Source: CAYVGO01 sp964450725 (GTDB lineage: Bacteria; Bacteroidota; Bacteroidia; Bacteroidales; UBA932). Taken from it: a DNA stretch of 14,279 nucleotides. Every line of letters begins with the position of its first letter. The stretch's first letter is position 1. Below are positions 6,401-14,207 of this stretch, piece by piece. A program made the translations under genes and the position numbers. Where the stretch lies: the NCBI GenBank assembly GCA_964450725.1, contig CAYVGO010000056.1:1-14279 (forward strand). Reading direction: 5' to 3'. The notes beneath the pieces were generated by a model. That model made no database searches and had not been told where the DNA came from. It saw only the letters and a program-made list of their open reading frames with translations.

Positions 6401-7891
6401 GGTAAATTGTATCCGGCTTTTGCCAGCATCAGAGTGGAGCCAACACAGTGTACATACTATATTCATGAAAAAGAGGTAAACGTAGTTGACTCAGAAATTA
6501 TATTTGATAACTTTTTTGCTCACGATGTTCGTGGTAGTAATTTCAATGTAAATACCCGGTTAAGTCATCTTTTTGACGGAGTAGGCGTAAAAGTAGATGT
6601 AAGAGCACAAAACATTGCAGTTTTCCGTGTTGATGAAGTACGTAACCCTAACTTTTACGGCAATGCTTTTGGAACGGGAACTGTAAACGTAGAGCGTATA
6701 GGTAAAAAATCAACCGTAAACATTAATGCTACAACAGAGAAAGGAACCCATCTTATCATTCCGATGGTTACATCAATTGACGCATTGGCTTCCAACAATA
6801 ACAATATCTCTTTTGTGACCACCCAAGACTCTATCAAGGAAATAAACTTAAACAATATCAAAACTCCTGCCGATGTACAACTAAACTTGAATGTAGATGT
6901 TAACCCTGAAGCTACGATAGAGTTATTATTGAATCCTCTGACCCAAGAGAATATTAAGGGGTATGGAGAAGGGAAGTTGACTGTAGATTATAACGGATTA
7001 CGAAGTAATGCTTTGAGAGTATTTGGAGAATACAGACTGATAAAAGGAGATTACATGTTTTCATACTACAAGGTGGTCAATAAAAAATTTGCACTTAATC
7101 CCGGTAGTAAAATTATTTTCAACGGTAATCTTGAAGACACACGGTTAGATTTAGTGGCTTCTTATAAAGCCAGAACGGCATTGTCTGAATTGTTGGGAGA
7201 TACCACTATGCTTTTACGAAGGTCTACGCCGATTGAGTGTAATATTAATATATCCGGAAATATCTATCAGCCGACCTTGCAAGTTAACATTACGGCTCCT
7301 AACGCAGACTTGGAGATACAAAATAAAATGAGAGCGGCTTTGCATGACAAAGATATTGTGATGATGCAGTTTGTATCTTTATTGTTAACCAACAGATTTA
7401 TTACCAACAGTGAATTGGCAAACAGCAATCCTGTTGCGACCTCTTCTGGAACAAACATGGCTGCTCTCTTTACAGGAGAACTTATTGCCAGTCAGGTAAA
7501 CTCCGTATTGTCGCAAATCTTACCCCTTTCAGTAGACTTAAAACTTTCACCTTCTGCCGATGGCGGTAAAACCGATGTCGGAGTATCGCTTACTTCAGAA
7601 CTTAATGATTGGTTAATGCTCAACGGAAGTATTGAGTATTTACAAAAGTCATCTATTCGTAATGAAACAGTACAAGGAGACTTAAGTCTTGAAGCAAAAA
7701 TTGACAAAGAGGGAAACTTAAGAGTAAAAGCTTTTACACAGGCCAATGACAACCAATCGCTCTATGAATATGACAGTCAAGGGTTAAACAACCGACATGG
7801 CGTCGGGATTTTTTATCAAAAGGAGTTTAATTCTCTCAGAGAGTTGTTTGAACGCAAAAAGAAAGAAGCCGGGGTGGAGAAGAAGAAGTAG
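3437..7891 (+). CDS. tamB: TamB/AsmA-like inner-membrane-anchored translocation and assembly protein
   Basis: A 1484-residue protein with a Lys-rich N-terminus (residues 3-7), one membrane anchor (about 8-32) and a very long periplasmic region of alternating beta strands, as in AsmA-like lipid-transfer and TamB proteins. TamB bridges inner and outer membranes and is implicated in outer-membrane protein assembly and phospholipid transport. The C-terminal TamB (DUF490) domain spans roughly 1080-1460. It includes the stretch around GEYRLIKGDYMFSYY, then NPGSKIIFNG and a LDLVASYKA segment, followed by the region ending in SLTSELNDWLMLNGSIEYL. The length is usual for Bacteroidota homologues. The start is GTG at 3437; the nearby ATG at 3457 is out of frame. 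It is divergent from ruvC and may be co-transcribed with the small ORF before it. No tamA/bamA-like gene is in the window. The role is by family; the substrate is unknown. Confidence 0.9.
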   Translation: MSKKKKKWILIGKILLWIVIFFFLVVPSLLFFAVQTTTVQNRLIPIIEESVAELLGTKVKIGSLEYRFLLSIQLNDITIEDLQQQKLLRVKHCLVDIDKLDIFLRLLTIKEILLTEPEVLLYRNKQQDSIRTNIDFLVTKFSQPSQKTTTSEKGFFSIKLNDFSIQDLSVRWIDSIEGKDLLMKDIDVELRKIAMRRDDELTFSLQNFSCNDILGLSIRSFSANVFVRADSIGIADARIADRFSKLALNISAARKHKQISTDWKDWNVVLTLLQHNYLDSRSLHFFLPNIPHVVVNSLSGEIQKNNQEIIISSPLTFSIFDNIKGSIEGKVNNISNVNNISGHLVLQHIEGKGEHFNNLLDSVRRVVTIPHQIELEKDLHFALQGNYQFEIKNGMLHDFYGTSNLGYSSDNYLSLYVMAKEDSLYKDRLHTRIESTQQCFPLSTLISQLPIDVADAQLTTTGYLNTLNYKESKISVIGMFDNVIVGKEKYSNIDIDCHLNNQQIDISVESFDKRLKGKLTGYYHLLTERVLYNLDLKNLDLSQFFKSDSTHQVACKSYGNFTVNTLDTINGTFYLTNIFYNNKAIDSLQFELKSRRDIFGVYLHSKSISAEITGKKHIAEAIPTIEYVAKRYLSYTTERMNVQNVSTDSSNYYRFRLTLHNNKWLRSIIPSLHTDGETVITGYLNTPESPFKCNINIPAFTYNNYLFSNTTLDATLVDTLLLISIQNDQIQSNDNVLLRKIKAKGNFRAGRLNSKITFIETVNHKESLLSFRFILPHSHYNKTSKYIVEIDSSDVYLSQREFQIHNSQIAFDSTELQIDNFAVTSKDFSLSGNGKYSEDKNDTLTFTFRNFDIALLNNPSKEIQVKGVVNGAMRISHVTQNHNNITGQIECRQFRLNDYQVGDVLFSSTYLPQDNNISLSTKIIRNDTLQANITGVVTSDFKSIDAEAVFQSFDLAVLNPILKDILYINGFATGRTLITGKPLSPIINGKLYPAFASIRVEPTQCTYYIHEKEVNVVDSEIIFDNFFAHDVRGSNFNVNTRLSHLFDGVGVKVDVRAQNIAVFRVDEVRNPNFYGNAFGTGTVNVERIGKKSTVNINATTEKGTHLIIPMVTSIDALASNNNNISFVTTQDSIKEINLNNIKTPADVQLNLNVDVNPEATIELLLNPLTQENIKGYGEGKLTVDYNGLRSNALRVFGEYRLIKGDYMFSYYKVVNKKFALNPGSKIIFNGNLEDTRLDLVASYKARTALSELLGDTTMLLRRSTPIECNINISGNIYQPTLQVNITAPNADLEIQNKMRAALHDKDIVMMQFVSLLLTNRFITNSELANSNPVATSSGTNMAALFTGELIASQVNSVLSQILPLSVDLKLSPSADGGKTDVGVSLTSELNDWLMLNGSIEYLQKSSIRNETVQGDLSLEAKIDKEGNLRVKAFTQANDNQSLYEYDSQGLNNRHGVGIFYQKEFNSLRELFERKKKEAGVEKKK

Positions 7892-8282
7892 AGTACTGAG
7901 GGTATTGGTGAGGATACTGCCGGAGATTGATAGATGTGAAACGATTATACTCAAACAAAATTGATTTGGGATAATTGTTAGGAAGATTAGTTGATCGTCA
8001 AGAAGCATTGTTTGTAATGCCTTTATATGTTTTTCATAAACCATTTCTTTTTAACATAAAATAATCACTAATGATGCGACGTGTACCCTTATAGTGGTAA
8101 ACACTGTACCCTTATAAGGGTACGCACTGTATCCTTATAAGGGGGAATGTATTCTACTTGTAACTACGGTTCAGAAGTAGAGAGTCAATGTGTAACTTCT
8201 CGCTCTCCCGTCAATCAATAAATTAGTCCTGTCAAAGGATTGAAAATAGTAATTCGTAACTTATAATTCTTAATGTAATCCT
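7892..8282. other. 391-bp gene-free region before the SNF2 gene
   Basis: No convincing gene, tRNA or perfect TAnnTTTG box is seen. It holds a weak hairpin GCATT-GTTTGT-AATGC (8004-8019) followed by a T-rich stretch, possibly the end of the tamB transcript, and then the 23-bp palindromic repeats (8083-8151). After these comes AT-rich DNA with several GTAA/TTCGTAA-like words typical of Bacteroidota spacers. The reverse-strand frame at 7784-8044 overlaps the tamB end and lacks protein-like features. Confidence 0.6.
8083..8151. repeat. Three 23-bp tandem palindromic repeats, candidate operator
   Basis: Units begin at 8083, 8106 and 8129. The middle unit contains the perfect 18-bp palindrome GTACCCTTATAAGGGTAC (8106-8123). 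The third keeps CCTTATAAGG (8133-8142). The first keeps GTACCCTTATA but its right half has drifted to GTGGTAAAC. Phased palindromes about 130-200 bp before a start codon are consistent with binding sites for a dimeric regulator, but no adjacent regulator gene exists and the position relative to a promoter is unknown. Confidence 0.6.
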
Positions 8283-11267
8283 ATGCCTTTAAAGTTCACC
8301 GTTTTGATTCTTCAGCATTATAAATTCGGACTGCTCTTAGTGCCTTTTCTTAGCAAAATGAGAAGTGAGTATACAGAAGAAATTGATATTATAGAACCTG
8401 TTACCCCCGACAAAATATCTGAACTTTCTCTTAATGATATTGAAACCAAGATTGTTCACTGGGCTCATATTTATCAAGACGAAAATATCTATCAACGTTA
8501 TTGTAAAGATAAAAAGAAACTTACTCTGATTAAGTTTATTGACGGGTTGACCGATGATTTTATTCGTCGAGAATTACGACCTATGTTTGAAAGGAGAATG
8601 CAATCTATCATTGAAGTCGTACACGAGTATCAAATACCTATTTTTATCAAAGACCGTCGACAGCGTTACATTCTGCAAAGTAACCAATTGACAATACATC
8701 CTCATTTATGCAAAGCACAACTTAATGTCTGCATAGAGAATGCGACCTTAATTTATACATCACAGATTATTGATACGGTTACTCAAGAGATTATTCCCAT
8801 TTATTCTCAAAGTTACAGTCAGTTGATTCGTTTCTTCTATTTTTCATCCATCGGAACACCGGCTTATATTGTAGTTAATTCAATATTGTATAAAGTAGAA
8901 AACATTGATGCTTCAAAGTTGTTGCCTTTTCATAAAAAAGAGAGACAGGTGGTGGATGGTGATGTATTGATACAGCAGTTTTTAGAGCGGTTTTTACGCT
9001 CAACAATTCAACACTTTGAAGTACAAGCCAAAGGATTTGACATCATAAAAGAGCATTATTTACCACAACCGCTTTTGACCTTTGAAAATGACATTACTGG
9101 TCGTCTTGTGTTGTCATTGTCTTTTCAATATGGTGATAAAATAGTAAGATGTAATGAGGAAACACAAAACTTTATAGACCTGACGATAGAAAATGACAGA
9201 TATGTTTACCGTAAATGGCAACGAGATGAAAAAGTAGAATCTATGTATATTGATCATTTGGTAAATGCTAAATTGGAACATAATCAAGGTACTTCATTGT
9301 TTTTATTACCTTATGCAGACGATGTTCAAGACCCTACCAATAAGTTGTGGTTTGCAGTAGAGTGGATGAGCGAGTTTGAAACTTCACTGAAAACTGTTGG
9401 AATTACACTGCCCCCTTTGCCCGAATCTATAACTCAAAATCACCAATATTTTATTGGAACACCAAGTTTAAAGATTAATCTTACAGAAAATAAAGACTGG
9501 TTTGATATTTATGTAGAGGTTAAGTTCGGAGAGTACACTGTTCCCTTTTCTGTAGTTAGAAAAGCCATTATCAAGAATCAAAAAACCATAACACTTCCGG
9601 ATAAAAAGGTTGCCGTCATTCCCGCAGAATGGTTTGCACAATATGGAGAACTGTGCTCAACATTAGAAGGCGAGCACGAAAAATATACCTTAAAGAAGGT
9701 ACATTATACCAAACTTACCTCATTGCCTCTTCAAGATACCAATATCCATCAGTTCAGTAGTAAATTTGATGTACATAATCTTCCTCCGGCGGTTGTTCCC
9801 GATAACCTTGCATCCACCTTGCGAGATTATCAGAAAAAAGGATACTATTGGTTAATGCAGTTGCAAAAGCATAATTTTGGAGGTTGTTTAGCCGATGATA
9901 TGGGATTAGGGAAAACCTTGCAGACTATTACAGTTTTATCGGCTACCCACAATAACCAAATATCGAGCGATAGTCAAGAAATACCGAGTTTGTTTGACTT
10001 CAGGCAGTTTGAAGGAACAACGCTGGTGGTGGCACCTACCTCTTTACTCTTCAATTGGGAGAGTGAGTTACATCGTTTTGCTCCGCATTTGAGTGTTATC
10101 AATCTTAGCCGTATTGAATCGGAGCACCGCTATGCTGCTTTTTTTAGACAAGCCAATGTATTACTGTGTTCCTATGCCTTGACATGGAGGCTTTACGAAG
10201 TATTGTCAAAAGTAGAGTTTACCTATATTGTCTTAGATGAAAGCCAACATATTAAAAACCCGGAATCACAAACCTACAAAGCCATTCTTAAACTCTCTTC
10301 CAAATGGAGAATAACCTTAACGGGAACGCCCATCGAGAATCGGTTAGAGGAACTGTGGGCACAAATGAATTTCCTTAATCCCGGACTATTAGGAACATTA
10401 CCCCAATTCCAACGACAATTTGTCAATCCTATAAAAAACAATGACAACCGCAAACTCCTGTCACTTAAGAAATATATAGAACCTTATCTTTTACGACGTA
10501 CAAAGCATGAAGTAACCAAACAATTACCCCCTTTGACTAAGCAAGTAATTTACTGCGAAATGACCAAAGAGCAAAAAAGCGTTTACGAGCGAGAAAAGTC
10601 TAAAATACGTAACTTTATTTTAGATCAGGTGAATCAGGTAGGACGTAAAAAATCAGCCATTGTCATACTCAAAGGGTTGTCAAAGTTACGGATGATTGCT
10701 AATCATCCGCAATATGAATATGCAGATTATCAGGAAACGTCTGGGAAGGCAGAGACAGTCATGGAATACTTAGATAATCTTATGGCTGAAGGACATAAGG
10801 TATTGGTGTTTTCTAATTACAAAAAACAGTTATATTATTTTCAGCAGTATGCAACAAAGCAACGCTACCAATACCTTACACTTACAGGTGAAACTCCGGA
10901 AGTTATTCGTAAACATAATGTACAACTCTTTCAATCACCGGAAAATTCATGTCAAATCTTCTTTATCTCTATGAAAGCCGGTGGAACAGGACTAAATCTC
11001 ACCGCTGCAACATATACACTGTTGTTAGACCCTTGGTGGAATCCTCAGGTTGAAGAACAGGCAATGGCAAGAATACACAGGATAGGACAAGAAAATCCTA
11101 CGGTGGCATATCGCTTTATCTCCGTAGGAACGATTGAAGAGAAAATCGAAAAACTACAAAAGGAAAAAGCTTTGCTCTCACAATCTATTTTAGGAGCAGA
11201 CAATCCCGGTACTACAGATTTCTTTGCAGATCTTAGTGATGAAGAACTTAAACAATTGCTGGTTTAA
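8283..11267 (+). CDS. SNF2-family DEAD/DEAH-box helicase
   Basis: A 994-residue Swi2/Snf2 superfamily ATPase, an ATP-driven double-stranded DNA translocase that in bacteria remodels protein-DNA or RNA polymerase complexes (RapA/HepA-like). Residues 1-500 are a long N-terminal region without a motif I can name. Residues 508-700 hold ATPase lobe 1: LRDYQKKG (513-520), Walker A DDMGLGKT (538-545), APTSLL (584-589), motif II DESQ (652-655) and LTGTPIENRLEELW (679-692). Residues 825-960 hold lobe 2: VLVFSNY (840-846), MKAGGTGLNLTAA (897-909) and QAMARIHRIGQ (926-936), with the arginine finger region intact. A TAA at 8271-8273 in frame bounds the start, so ATG 8283 is used; Met26 is an alternative. 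All helicase motifs are complete, so it is likely active. No restriction or defence partner lies next to it, so a housekeeping role is more likely than a defence island. Confidence 0.93.
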   Translation: MPLKFTVLILQHYKFGLLLVPFLSKMRSEYTEEIDIIEPVTPDKISELSLNDIETKIVHWAHIYQDENIYQRYCKDKKKLTLIKFIDGLTDDFIRRELRPMFERRMQSIIEVVHEYQIPIFIKDRRQRYILQSNQLTIHPHLCKAQLNVCIENATLIYTSQIIDTVTQEIIPIYSQSYSQLIRFFYFSSIGTPAYIVVNSILYKVENIDASKLLPFHKKERQVVDGDVLIQQFLERFLRSTIQHFEVQAKGFDIIKEHYLPQPLLTFENDITGRLVLSLSFQYGDKIVRCNEETQNFIDLTIENDRYVYRKWQRDEKVESMYIDHLVNAKLEHNQGTSLFLLPYADDVQDPTNKLWFAVEWMSEFETSLKTVGITLPPLPESITQNHQYFIGTPSLKINLTENKDWFDIYVEVKFGEYTVPFSVVRKAIIKNQKTITLPDKKVAVIPAEWFAQYGELCSTLEGEHEKYTLKKVHYTKLTSLPLQDTNIHQFSSKFDVHNLPPAVVPDNLASTLRDYQKKGYYWLMQLQKHNFGGCLADDMGLGKTLQTITVLSATHNNQISSDSQEIPSLFDFRQFEGTTLVVAPTSLLFNWESELHRFAPHLSVINLSRIESEHRYAAFFRQANVLLCSYALTWRLYEVLSKVEFTYIVLDESQHIKNPESQTYKAILKLSSKWRITLTGTPIENRLEELWAQMNFLNPGLLGTLPQFQRQFVNPIKNNDNRKLLSLKKYIEPYLLRRTKHEVTKQLPPLTKQVIYCEMTKEQKSVYEREKSKIRNFILDQVNQVGRKKSAIVILKGLSKLRMIANHPQYEYADYQETSGKAETVMEYLDNLMAEGHKVLVFSNYKKQLYYFQQYATKQRYQYLTLTGETPEVIRKHNVQLFQSPENSCQIFFISMKAGGTGLNLTAATYTLLLDPWWNPQVEEQAMARIHRIGQENPTVAYRFISVGTIEEKIEKLQKEKALLSQSILGADNPGTTDFFADLSDEELKQLLV

Positions 11268-11290
11268 ATCAATATTTAAGGCAGTCTTTA

Positions 11291-11311
11291 TTGACAGTTG
11301 ACGGTTAACAG
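11291..11311. repeat. Three heptamers TTGACAG/TTGACGG/TTAACAG
   Basis: Three imperfect 7-bp units in tandem lie 23 bp after the SNF2 stop. They resemble the heptamers in the prs-pyrF gap (both contain GTTAAC-like words). An AATGTT ... AACATT inverted pair follows nearby (about 11313-11342). No T-run makes this a clear terminator. Confidence 0.4.
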
Positions 11312-11378
11312 TAATGTTTTAGCGGGTTGTGTTGATAACATTTTACTAACAAGTTATTCAACATCAAAGAATAATGGC

Positions 11379-11386
11379 TACTTTTG
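11379..11386 (+). promoter_or_regulatory. Bacteroidota -7 box for prs
   Basis: TACTTTTG fits TAnnTTTG exactly and sits in GGCTACTTTTGCAGG. The predicted transcription start near 11393 leaves a 5' leader of about 75 nt before the prs ATG. The -33 element is not obvious. No recognisable riboswitch fold is seen in the leader. It probably drives prs and perhaps pyrF and surE. Confidence 0.6.
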
Positions 11387-11467
11387 CAGGTAATATAATT
11401 TTAACGAACAAGTAATAAAGTCAATAGCCCTCCGTAATGTATTGCCTTTATTCAAAATCAACACTTC

Positions 11468-12412
11468 ATGTATCCTTCCCACGAAATTAAGTTTTTCAGT
11501 TGTCGAGGCTCAGAATATTTAGCCTCTCAAATCACCAAAAGTTTTGGAGCAGAATTAGGGAAAAGTTCAGTATTAGAGTTCAGTGATGGTGAATTTCAGC
11601 CCTCTTTAGATGAATCAGTCCGCGGTAAAACAGTTTTTATCATTCAATCTACCTTTCCGCCTACCGACAATCTGATGGAATTACTGTTAATGATAGATGC
11701 GGCAAAGCGAGCCTCTGCCTATAAAGTTATTGCCGTAATTCCCTACTTCGGCTGGGCAAGACAAGACCGTAAAGACCGCTCACGCGTTTCTATTGGAGCA
11801 AAATTAGTGGCAAATCTACTTTGTGCGGCAGGTGTTGATAGAGTCATGACCATAGATTTACACGCAGATCAGATACAGGGGTTTTTTGATGTTCCCGTAG
11901 ATATTCTTTATGCTACAGGAATGTTTTTACCCTATCTTCGTCAGTTGAAACTACCTAATCTTTCGATTGCTGCTCCCGATGTTGGAGGTGCAAAACGTGC
12001 CAATGTTTATGCCAAAGCACTTGCCGCACCGCTTATTCTTTGCCATAAATACAGAGAAAAAGCAAATCATATTTCTGAAATGACCGCCATTGGAGATGTT
12101 GAGGGTAGAGATGTTGTGATTATTGATGATATGGTAGATACGGCAGGTACTGTCTGTAAAGCTGCCGATATGTTGACAGAGCGCGGAGCAAACAGTGTGA
12201 GGGTTATGGCTACACATCCTTTACTTTCAGGTGCTGCTTATGATAATATCAATCATTCTAAGATGTTGGAATTGGTTACCACAGATACCATTCCACTCAA
12301 TAACAATAAAGATACAAGTAAAATTCGGGTGATTTCTTCTGCTGATTTTTTGGCCGATGTTATCGGTAAGGTTTACAATTGCCAATCTATCAGTACCTCT
12401 TTTGTAATGTAA
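11468..12412 (+). CDS. prs: Ribose-phosphate pyrophosphokinase (PRPP synthase)
   Basis: A 314-residue class I PRPP synthase that transfers pyrophosphate from ATP to ribose 5-phosphate, giving PRPP for purine, pyrimidine, NAD, His and Trp synthesis. Visible are the ATP-binding segment YFGWARQDRKDR (93-104), the metal-binding DLHADQIQGFF (130-140, H132), the catalytic-loop residues K194 and R196, and the ribose-phosphate loop VVIIDDMVDTAGT (216-228, D220/D221). Length is typical of the family. The start ATG follows a TACTTTTG promoter box by about 80 bp. A 97-bp gap with a long hairpin separates it from pyrF, whose pathway uses PRPP one step earlier (orotate phosphoribosyltransferase), so shared regulation is plausible. 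Nothing in the key motifs is missing. Confidence 0.97.
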   Translation: MYPSHEIKFFSCRGSEYLASQITKSFGAELGKSSVLEFSDGEFQPSLDESVRGKTVFIIQSTFPPTDNLMELLLMIDAAKRASAYKVIAVIPYFGWARQDRKDRSRVSIGAKLVANLLCAAGVDRVMTIDLHADQIQGFFDVPVDILYATGMFLPYLRQLKLPNLSIAAPDVGGAKRANVYAKALAAPLILCHKYREKANHISEMTAIGDVEGRDVVIIDDMVDTAGTVCKAADMLTERGANSVRVMATHPLLSGAAYDNINHSKMLELVTTDTIPLNNNKDTSKIRVISSADFLADVIGKVYNCQSISTSFVM

Positions 12413-12422
12413 GAAATAATGA

Positions 12423-12505
12423 TTAGTGGTTAGCGGTTAGTGATTAGCGATTAGTGAAATACACTCTACGACCGTTAACCACTAATCACTAACTGTTAAC
12501 CACTA
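12423..12505 (+). repeat. Heptamer-built long hairpin between prs and pyrF
   Basis: Five tandem heptamers of the form TTAGYGR (12423-12457) face an inverted heptamer series (12474-12505: GTTAACC, ACTAATC, ACTAACT, GTTAACC, ACTA). Arms 12424-12456 and 12473-12505 pair at 31 of 33 positions as RNA, counting G-U pairs, with a 16-nt loop. The stem ends 4 nt before the pyrF ATG. It may slow ribosome access to pyrF, stabilise the prs mRNA end, or stop part of the transcripts, though only a short TTTT tract follows. This kind of TTAGTG-rich palindrome is, to my knowledge, common in Bacteroidota spacers. Confidence 0.75.
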
Positions 12506-12509
12506 TTTT

Positions 12510-13337
12510 ATGACTAAAAACGAACTTGTCTCACAGATACGCAAAAAAAAGAGTTTTTTAACCGTAGGATTAGATCCTGAGATAGAAAAAATGCCGGAGT
12601 GCTTAGTTAATAAACATGCTCACAACACCAAAGCATTACTCTACCACTTTTGCACTTCTATCATAGATGCAACATTACCTTTTGCAGTCTCTTATAAATT
12701 AAACACCGCTTATTTTGAGGCTTACGGAGAAGACGGATGGGCAGCATTACGACAAACCGTAGAATATATAAAATCAAAACCAGAACCTGTATTAGTTATT
12801 ATTGATGCTAAGCGCGGAGATATTGGTAACACCTCTCGACGTTATGCAGAATCAGTATTTGATGTACTGAAGGGTGATGCGGTAACGTTATCACCTTACA
12901 TGGGAAAAGACAGTGTTATGCCATTCCTTGCATTTAAAAATAAGTGGGTAATATTATTGGCACTTACCTCTAATGCTTCTTCAGCAGATTTTCAGACCCA
13001 ACCATTACAAAACGGACAATTGCTTTATCAGTATCTCCTTTCTACTGCCCAACATTGGGGTACACCGGAAAACACAATGTTTGTCGTAGGAGCTACACAC
13101 CCTTCAGAACTTGCGACAATACGAAATATCGTACCTCATCATTTTTTATTAGTTCCGGGTGTAGGAGCACAAGGAGGAACTGTAGCAGATGTGGTAAAAT
13201 ACGGGCTGACTGATGACGTGGGCTTATTGATTAACGCATCACGCAGTATTCTGTATGCAGACAATACAGAGAAATACCTTGAGGCTTCAACTGCCGTAGC
13301 CCAAAGTATGCAGCAAGAAATGGCAGTTTTAATGTAG
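12510..13337 (+). CDS. pyrF: Orotidine 5'-phosphate decarboxylase (type 2 family)
   Basis: A 275-residue TIM-barrel enzyme that decarboxylates OMP to UMP, the last step of de novo pyrimidine synthesis. Seen are the N-terminal FLTVGLDPE (16-24), the substrate-contact lysine region YKLN (62-65), the catalytic Asp-Lys-Asp segment IIDAKRGDIGNTS (97-109), the VTLSPYMGKDS strand (125-135) and the phosphate-binding LVPGVGAQGG (214-223) with INASRSI (241-247). Length and DAKRGDIGNTS spacing fit the longer type 2 (bacterial/mycobacterial-like) subfamily rather than the short E. coli type. It lies 97 bp after prs and 64 bp before surE in the same direction. Its stop codon sits inside a hairpin. The start is set by the ATG right after the heptamer hairpin. 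Confidence 0.96.
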   Translation: MTKNELVSQIRKKKSFLTVGLDPEIEKMPECLVNKHAHNTKALLYHFCTSIIDATLPFAVSYKLNTAYFEAYGEDGWAALRQTVEYIKSKPEPVLVIIDAKRGDIGNTSRRYAESVFDVLKGDAVTLSPYMGKDSVMPFLAFKNKWVILLALTSNASSADFQTQPLQNGQLLYQYLLSTAQHWGTPENTMFVVGATHPSELATIRNIVPHHFLLVPGVGAQGGTVADVVKYGLTDDVGLLINASRSILYADNTEKYLEASTAVAQSMQQEMAVLM

Positions 13338-13375
13338 AATGGATGATGTAACACGCCAAAGCCTAACATTCTACA
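13333..13375 (+). terminator. Hairpin over the pyrF stop codon
   Basis: Arms TGTAGAATG (13333-13341) and CATTCTACA (13367-13375) form a perfect 9-bp stem with a 25-nt loop. The pyrF TAG (13335-13337) lies in the left arm. A T-rich tract (ATTTTTAATTTTAC) begins about 5-6 bp after the stem. It may be a weak terminator or attenuator between pyrF and surE. The distance and interruptions in the T-run leave partial read-through into surE likely. Confidence 0.5.
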
Positions 13376-13401
13376 CTATTCATTTTTAATTTTACATTTT
13401 C

Positions 13402-14163
13402 ATGCGACCTCTGATTTTAGTAACCAATGATGACGGTATTCGTGCCAAAGGATTAGCAACGTTGATAGATATTGCCGAACCTATGGGTAATTTACTAATT
13501 ATAGCACCCGAAGAAGGACATTCGGCACAATCGCATGCAATTACAGTTAAAAATCCGATACGCATTCGTACTATCCAGGCCGAAGAATCTAAAAGTATTT
13601 ATGCTTGTAGCGGTACCCCGGCAGATTGTGTAAAGTTTGCTGTAGCAGAACTTTGTAAAAACCGCAAACCGGACTTGATAGTTTCCGGTATTAATCATGG
13701 ACTCAATAACTCTATATCTGTGCTTTATTCAGGTACGGTAGCAGCGGCTATGGAAGGCTTATTGTTTGGCATCAATGCTATAGCACTATCGTTAGATAAT
13801 CATAGTGCAGAGGCTAATTTTGAAATATGTAAAGACGAAAGCAGGAAAATTATCAAAAAAGTACTGCAATATCCCGCTGATAAGAAAAAGGTATGCTTGA
13901 ATGTTAATTTCCCCAATATAGAGCCCAAGTCTTTAAAGGGTATAAGGTGGTGCCGACAAACACAAGGAGACTGGAAAGAAATTTTCATTAAAAGAGAAGA
14001 CCCTTTAGGACATACTTATTATTGGTTGACCGGTGAATTTAGAAATTTTGAACAGCATGCCGAAGATAGTGATGATTGGGCTTTGAATAACGGTTATGCA
14101 AGTATTGTTCCTGTCGCCAATGATTTGACGGATTATCAGGCGGAGAAATCGTGGTTTTTATGA
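13402..14163 (+). CDS. surE: 5'/3'-nucleotidase SurE
   Basis: A 253-residue metal-dependent survival-protein phosphatase that removes phosphate from 5'- and 3'-nucleoside monophosphates (exopolyphosphatase activity is known in some members). The metal site is visible: NDDG with D10/D11, S41 in GHSAQSHA (39-46) and N98 in SGINHG (95-100). The conserved SGTPADCV (70-77) and YSGTVAAAMEG (109-119) are present. Length is normal. The likely start is ATG 13402, 64 bp after pyrF. It is the last gene of the plus-strand nucleotide-metabolism set and is followed, after about 45 bp, by the second 41-bp repeat array. In many Bacteroidota lpxB follows surE; here that position is taken by the array, at least up to the window end. 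Confidence 0.96.
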   Translation: MRPLILVTNDDGIRAKGLATLIDIAEPMGNLLIIAPEEGHSAQSHAITVKNPIRIRTIQAEESKSIYACSGTPADCVKFAVAELCKNRKPDLIVSGINHGLNNSISVLYSGTVAAAMEGLLFGINAIALSLDNHSAEANFEICKDESRKIIKKVLQYPADKKKVCLNVNFPNIEPKSLKGIRWCRQTQGDWKEIFIKREDPLGHTYYWLTGEFRNFEQHAEDSDDWALNNGYASIVPVANDLTDYQAEKSWFL

Positions 14164-14207
14164 ACCTGAGACTGTTTATCAAGGCTTGAAAGTCAGAACT
14201 TCAAATA

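Noticed and set aside
7784..8044. Reverse-strand 86-codon open frame
   Set aside because: It overlaps the tamB C-terminus, has no recognisable features and no promoter box.
8110..8142. CCTTATAAGG as a CArG-box for an SRF-like factor
   Set aside because: The match is to a eukaryotic factor; in a bacterium only the dyad symmetry is meaningful.
10236..10247. DESQ in motif II as a damaged helicase motif
   Set aside because: The catalytic Asp-Glu pair is intact, the last two positions vary in SNF2 proteins, and all other motifs are complete.
8283..11267. SNF2 gene as part of a defence island
   Set aside because: No methylase, nuclease, DISARM/BREX or other defence partner is adjacent; neighbours are tamB and prs.
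11393..11467. Riboswitch (purine/PRPP type) in the prs leader
   Set aside because: The leader is about 75 nt, AT-rich, and shows no conserved aptamer core or terminator hairpin.
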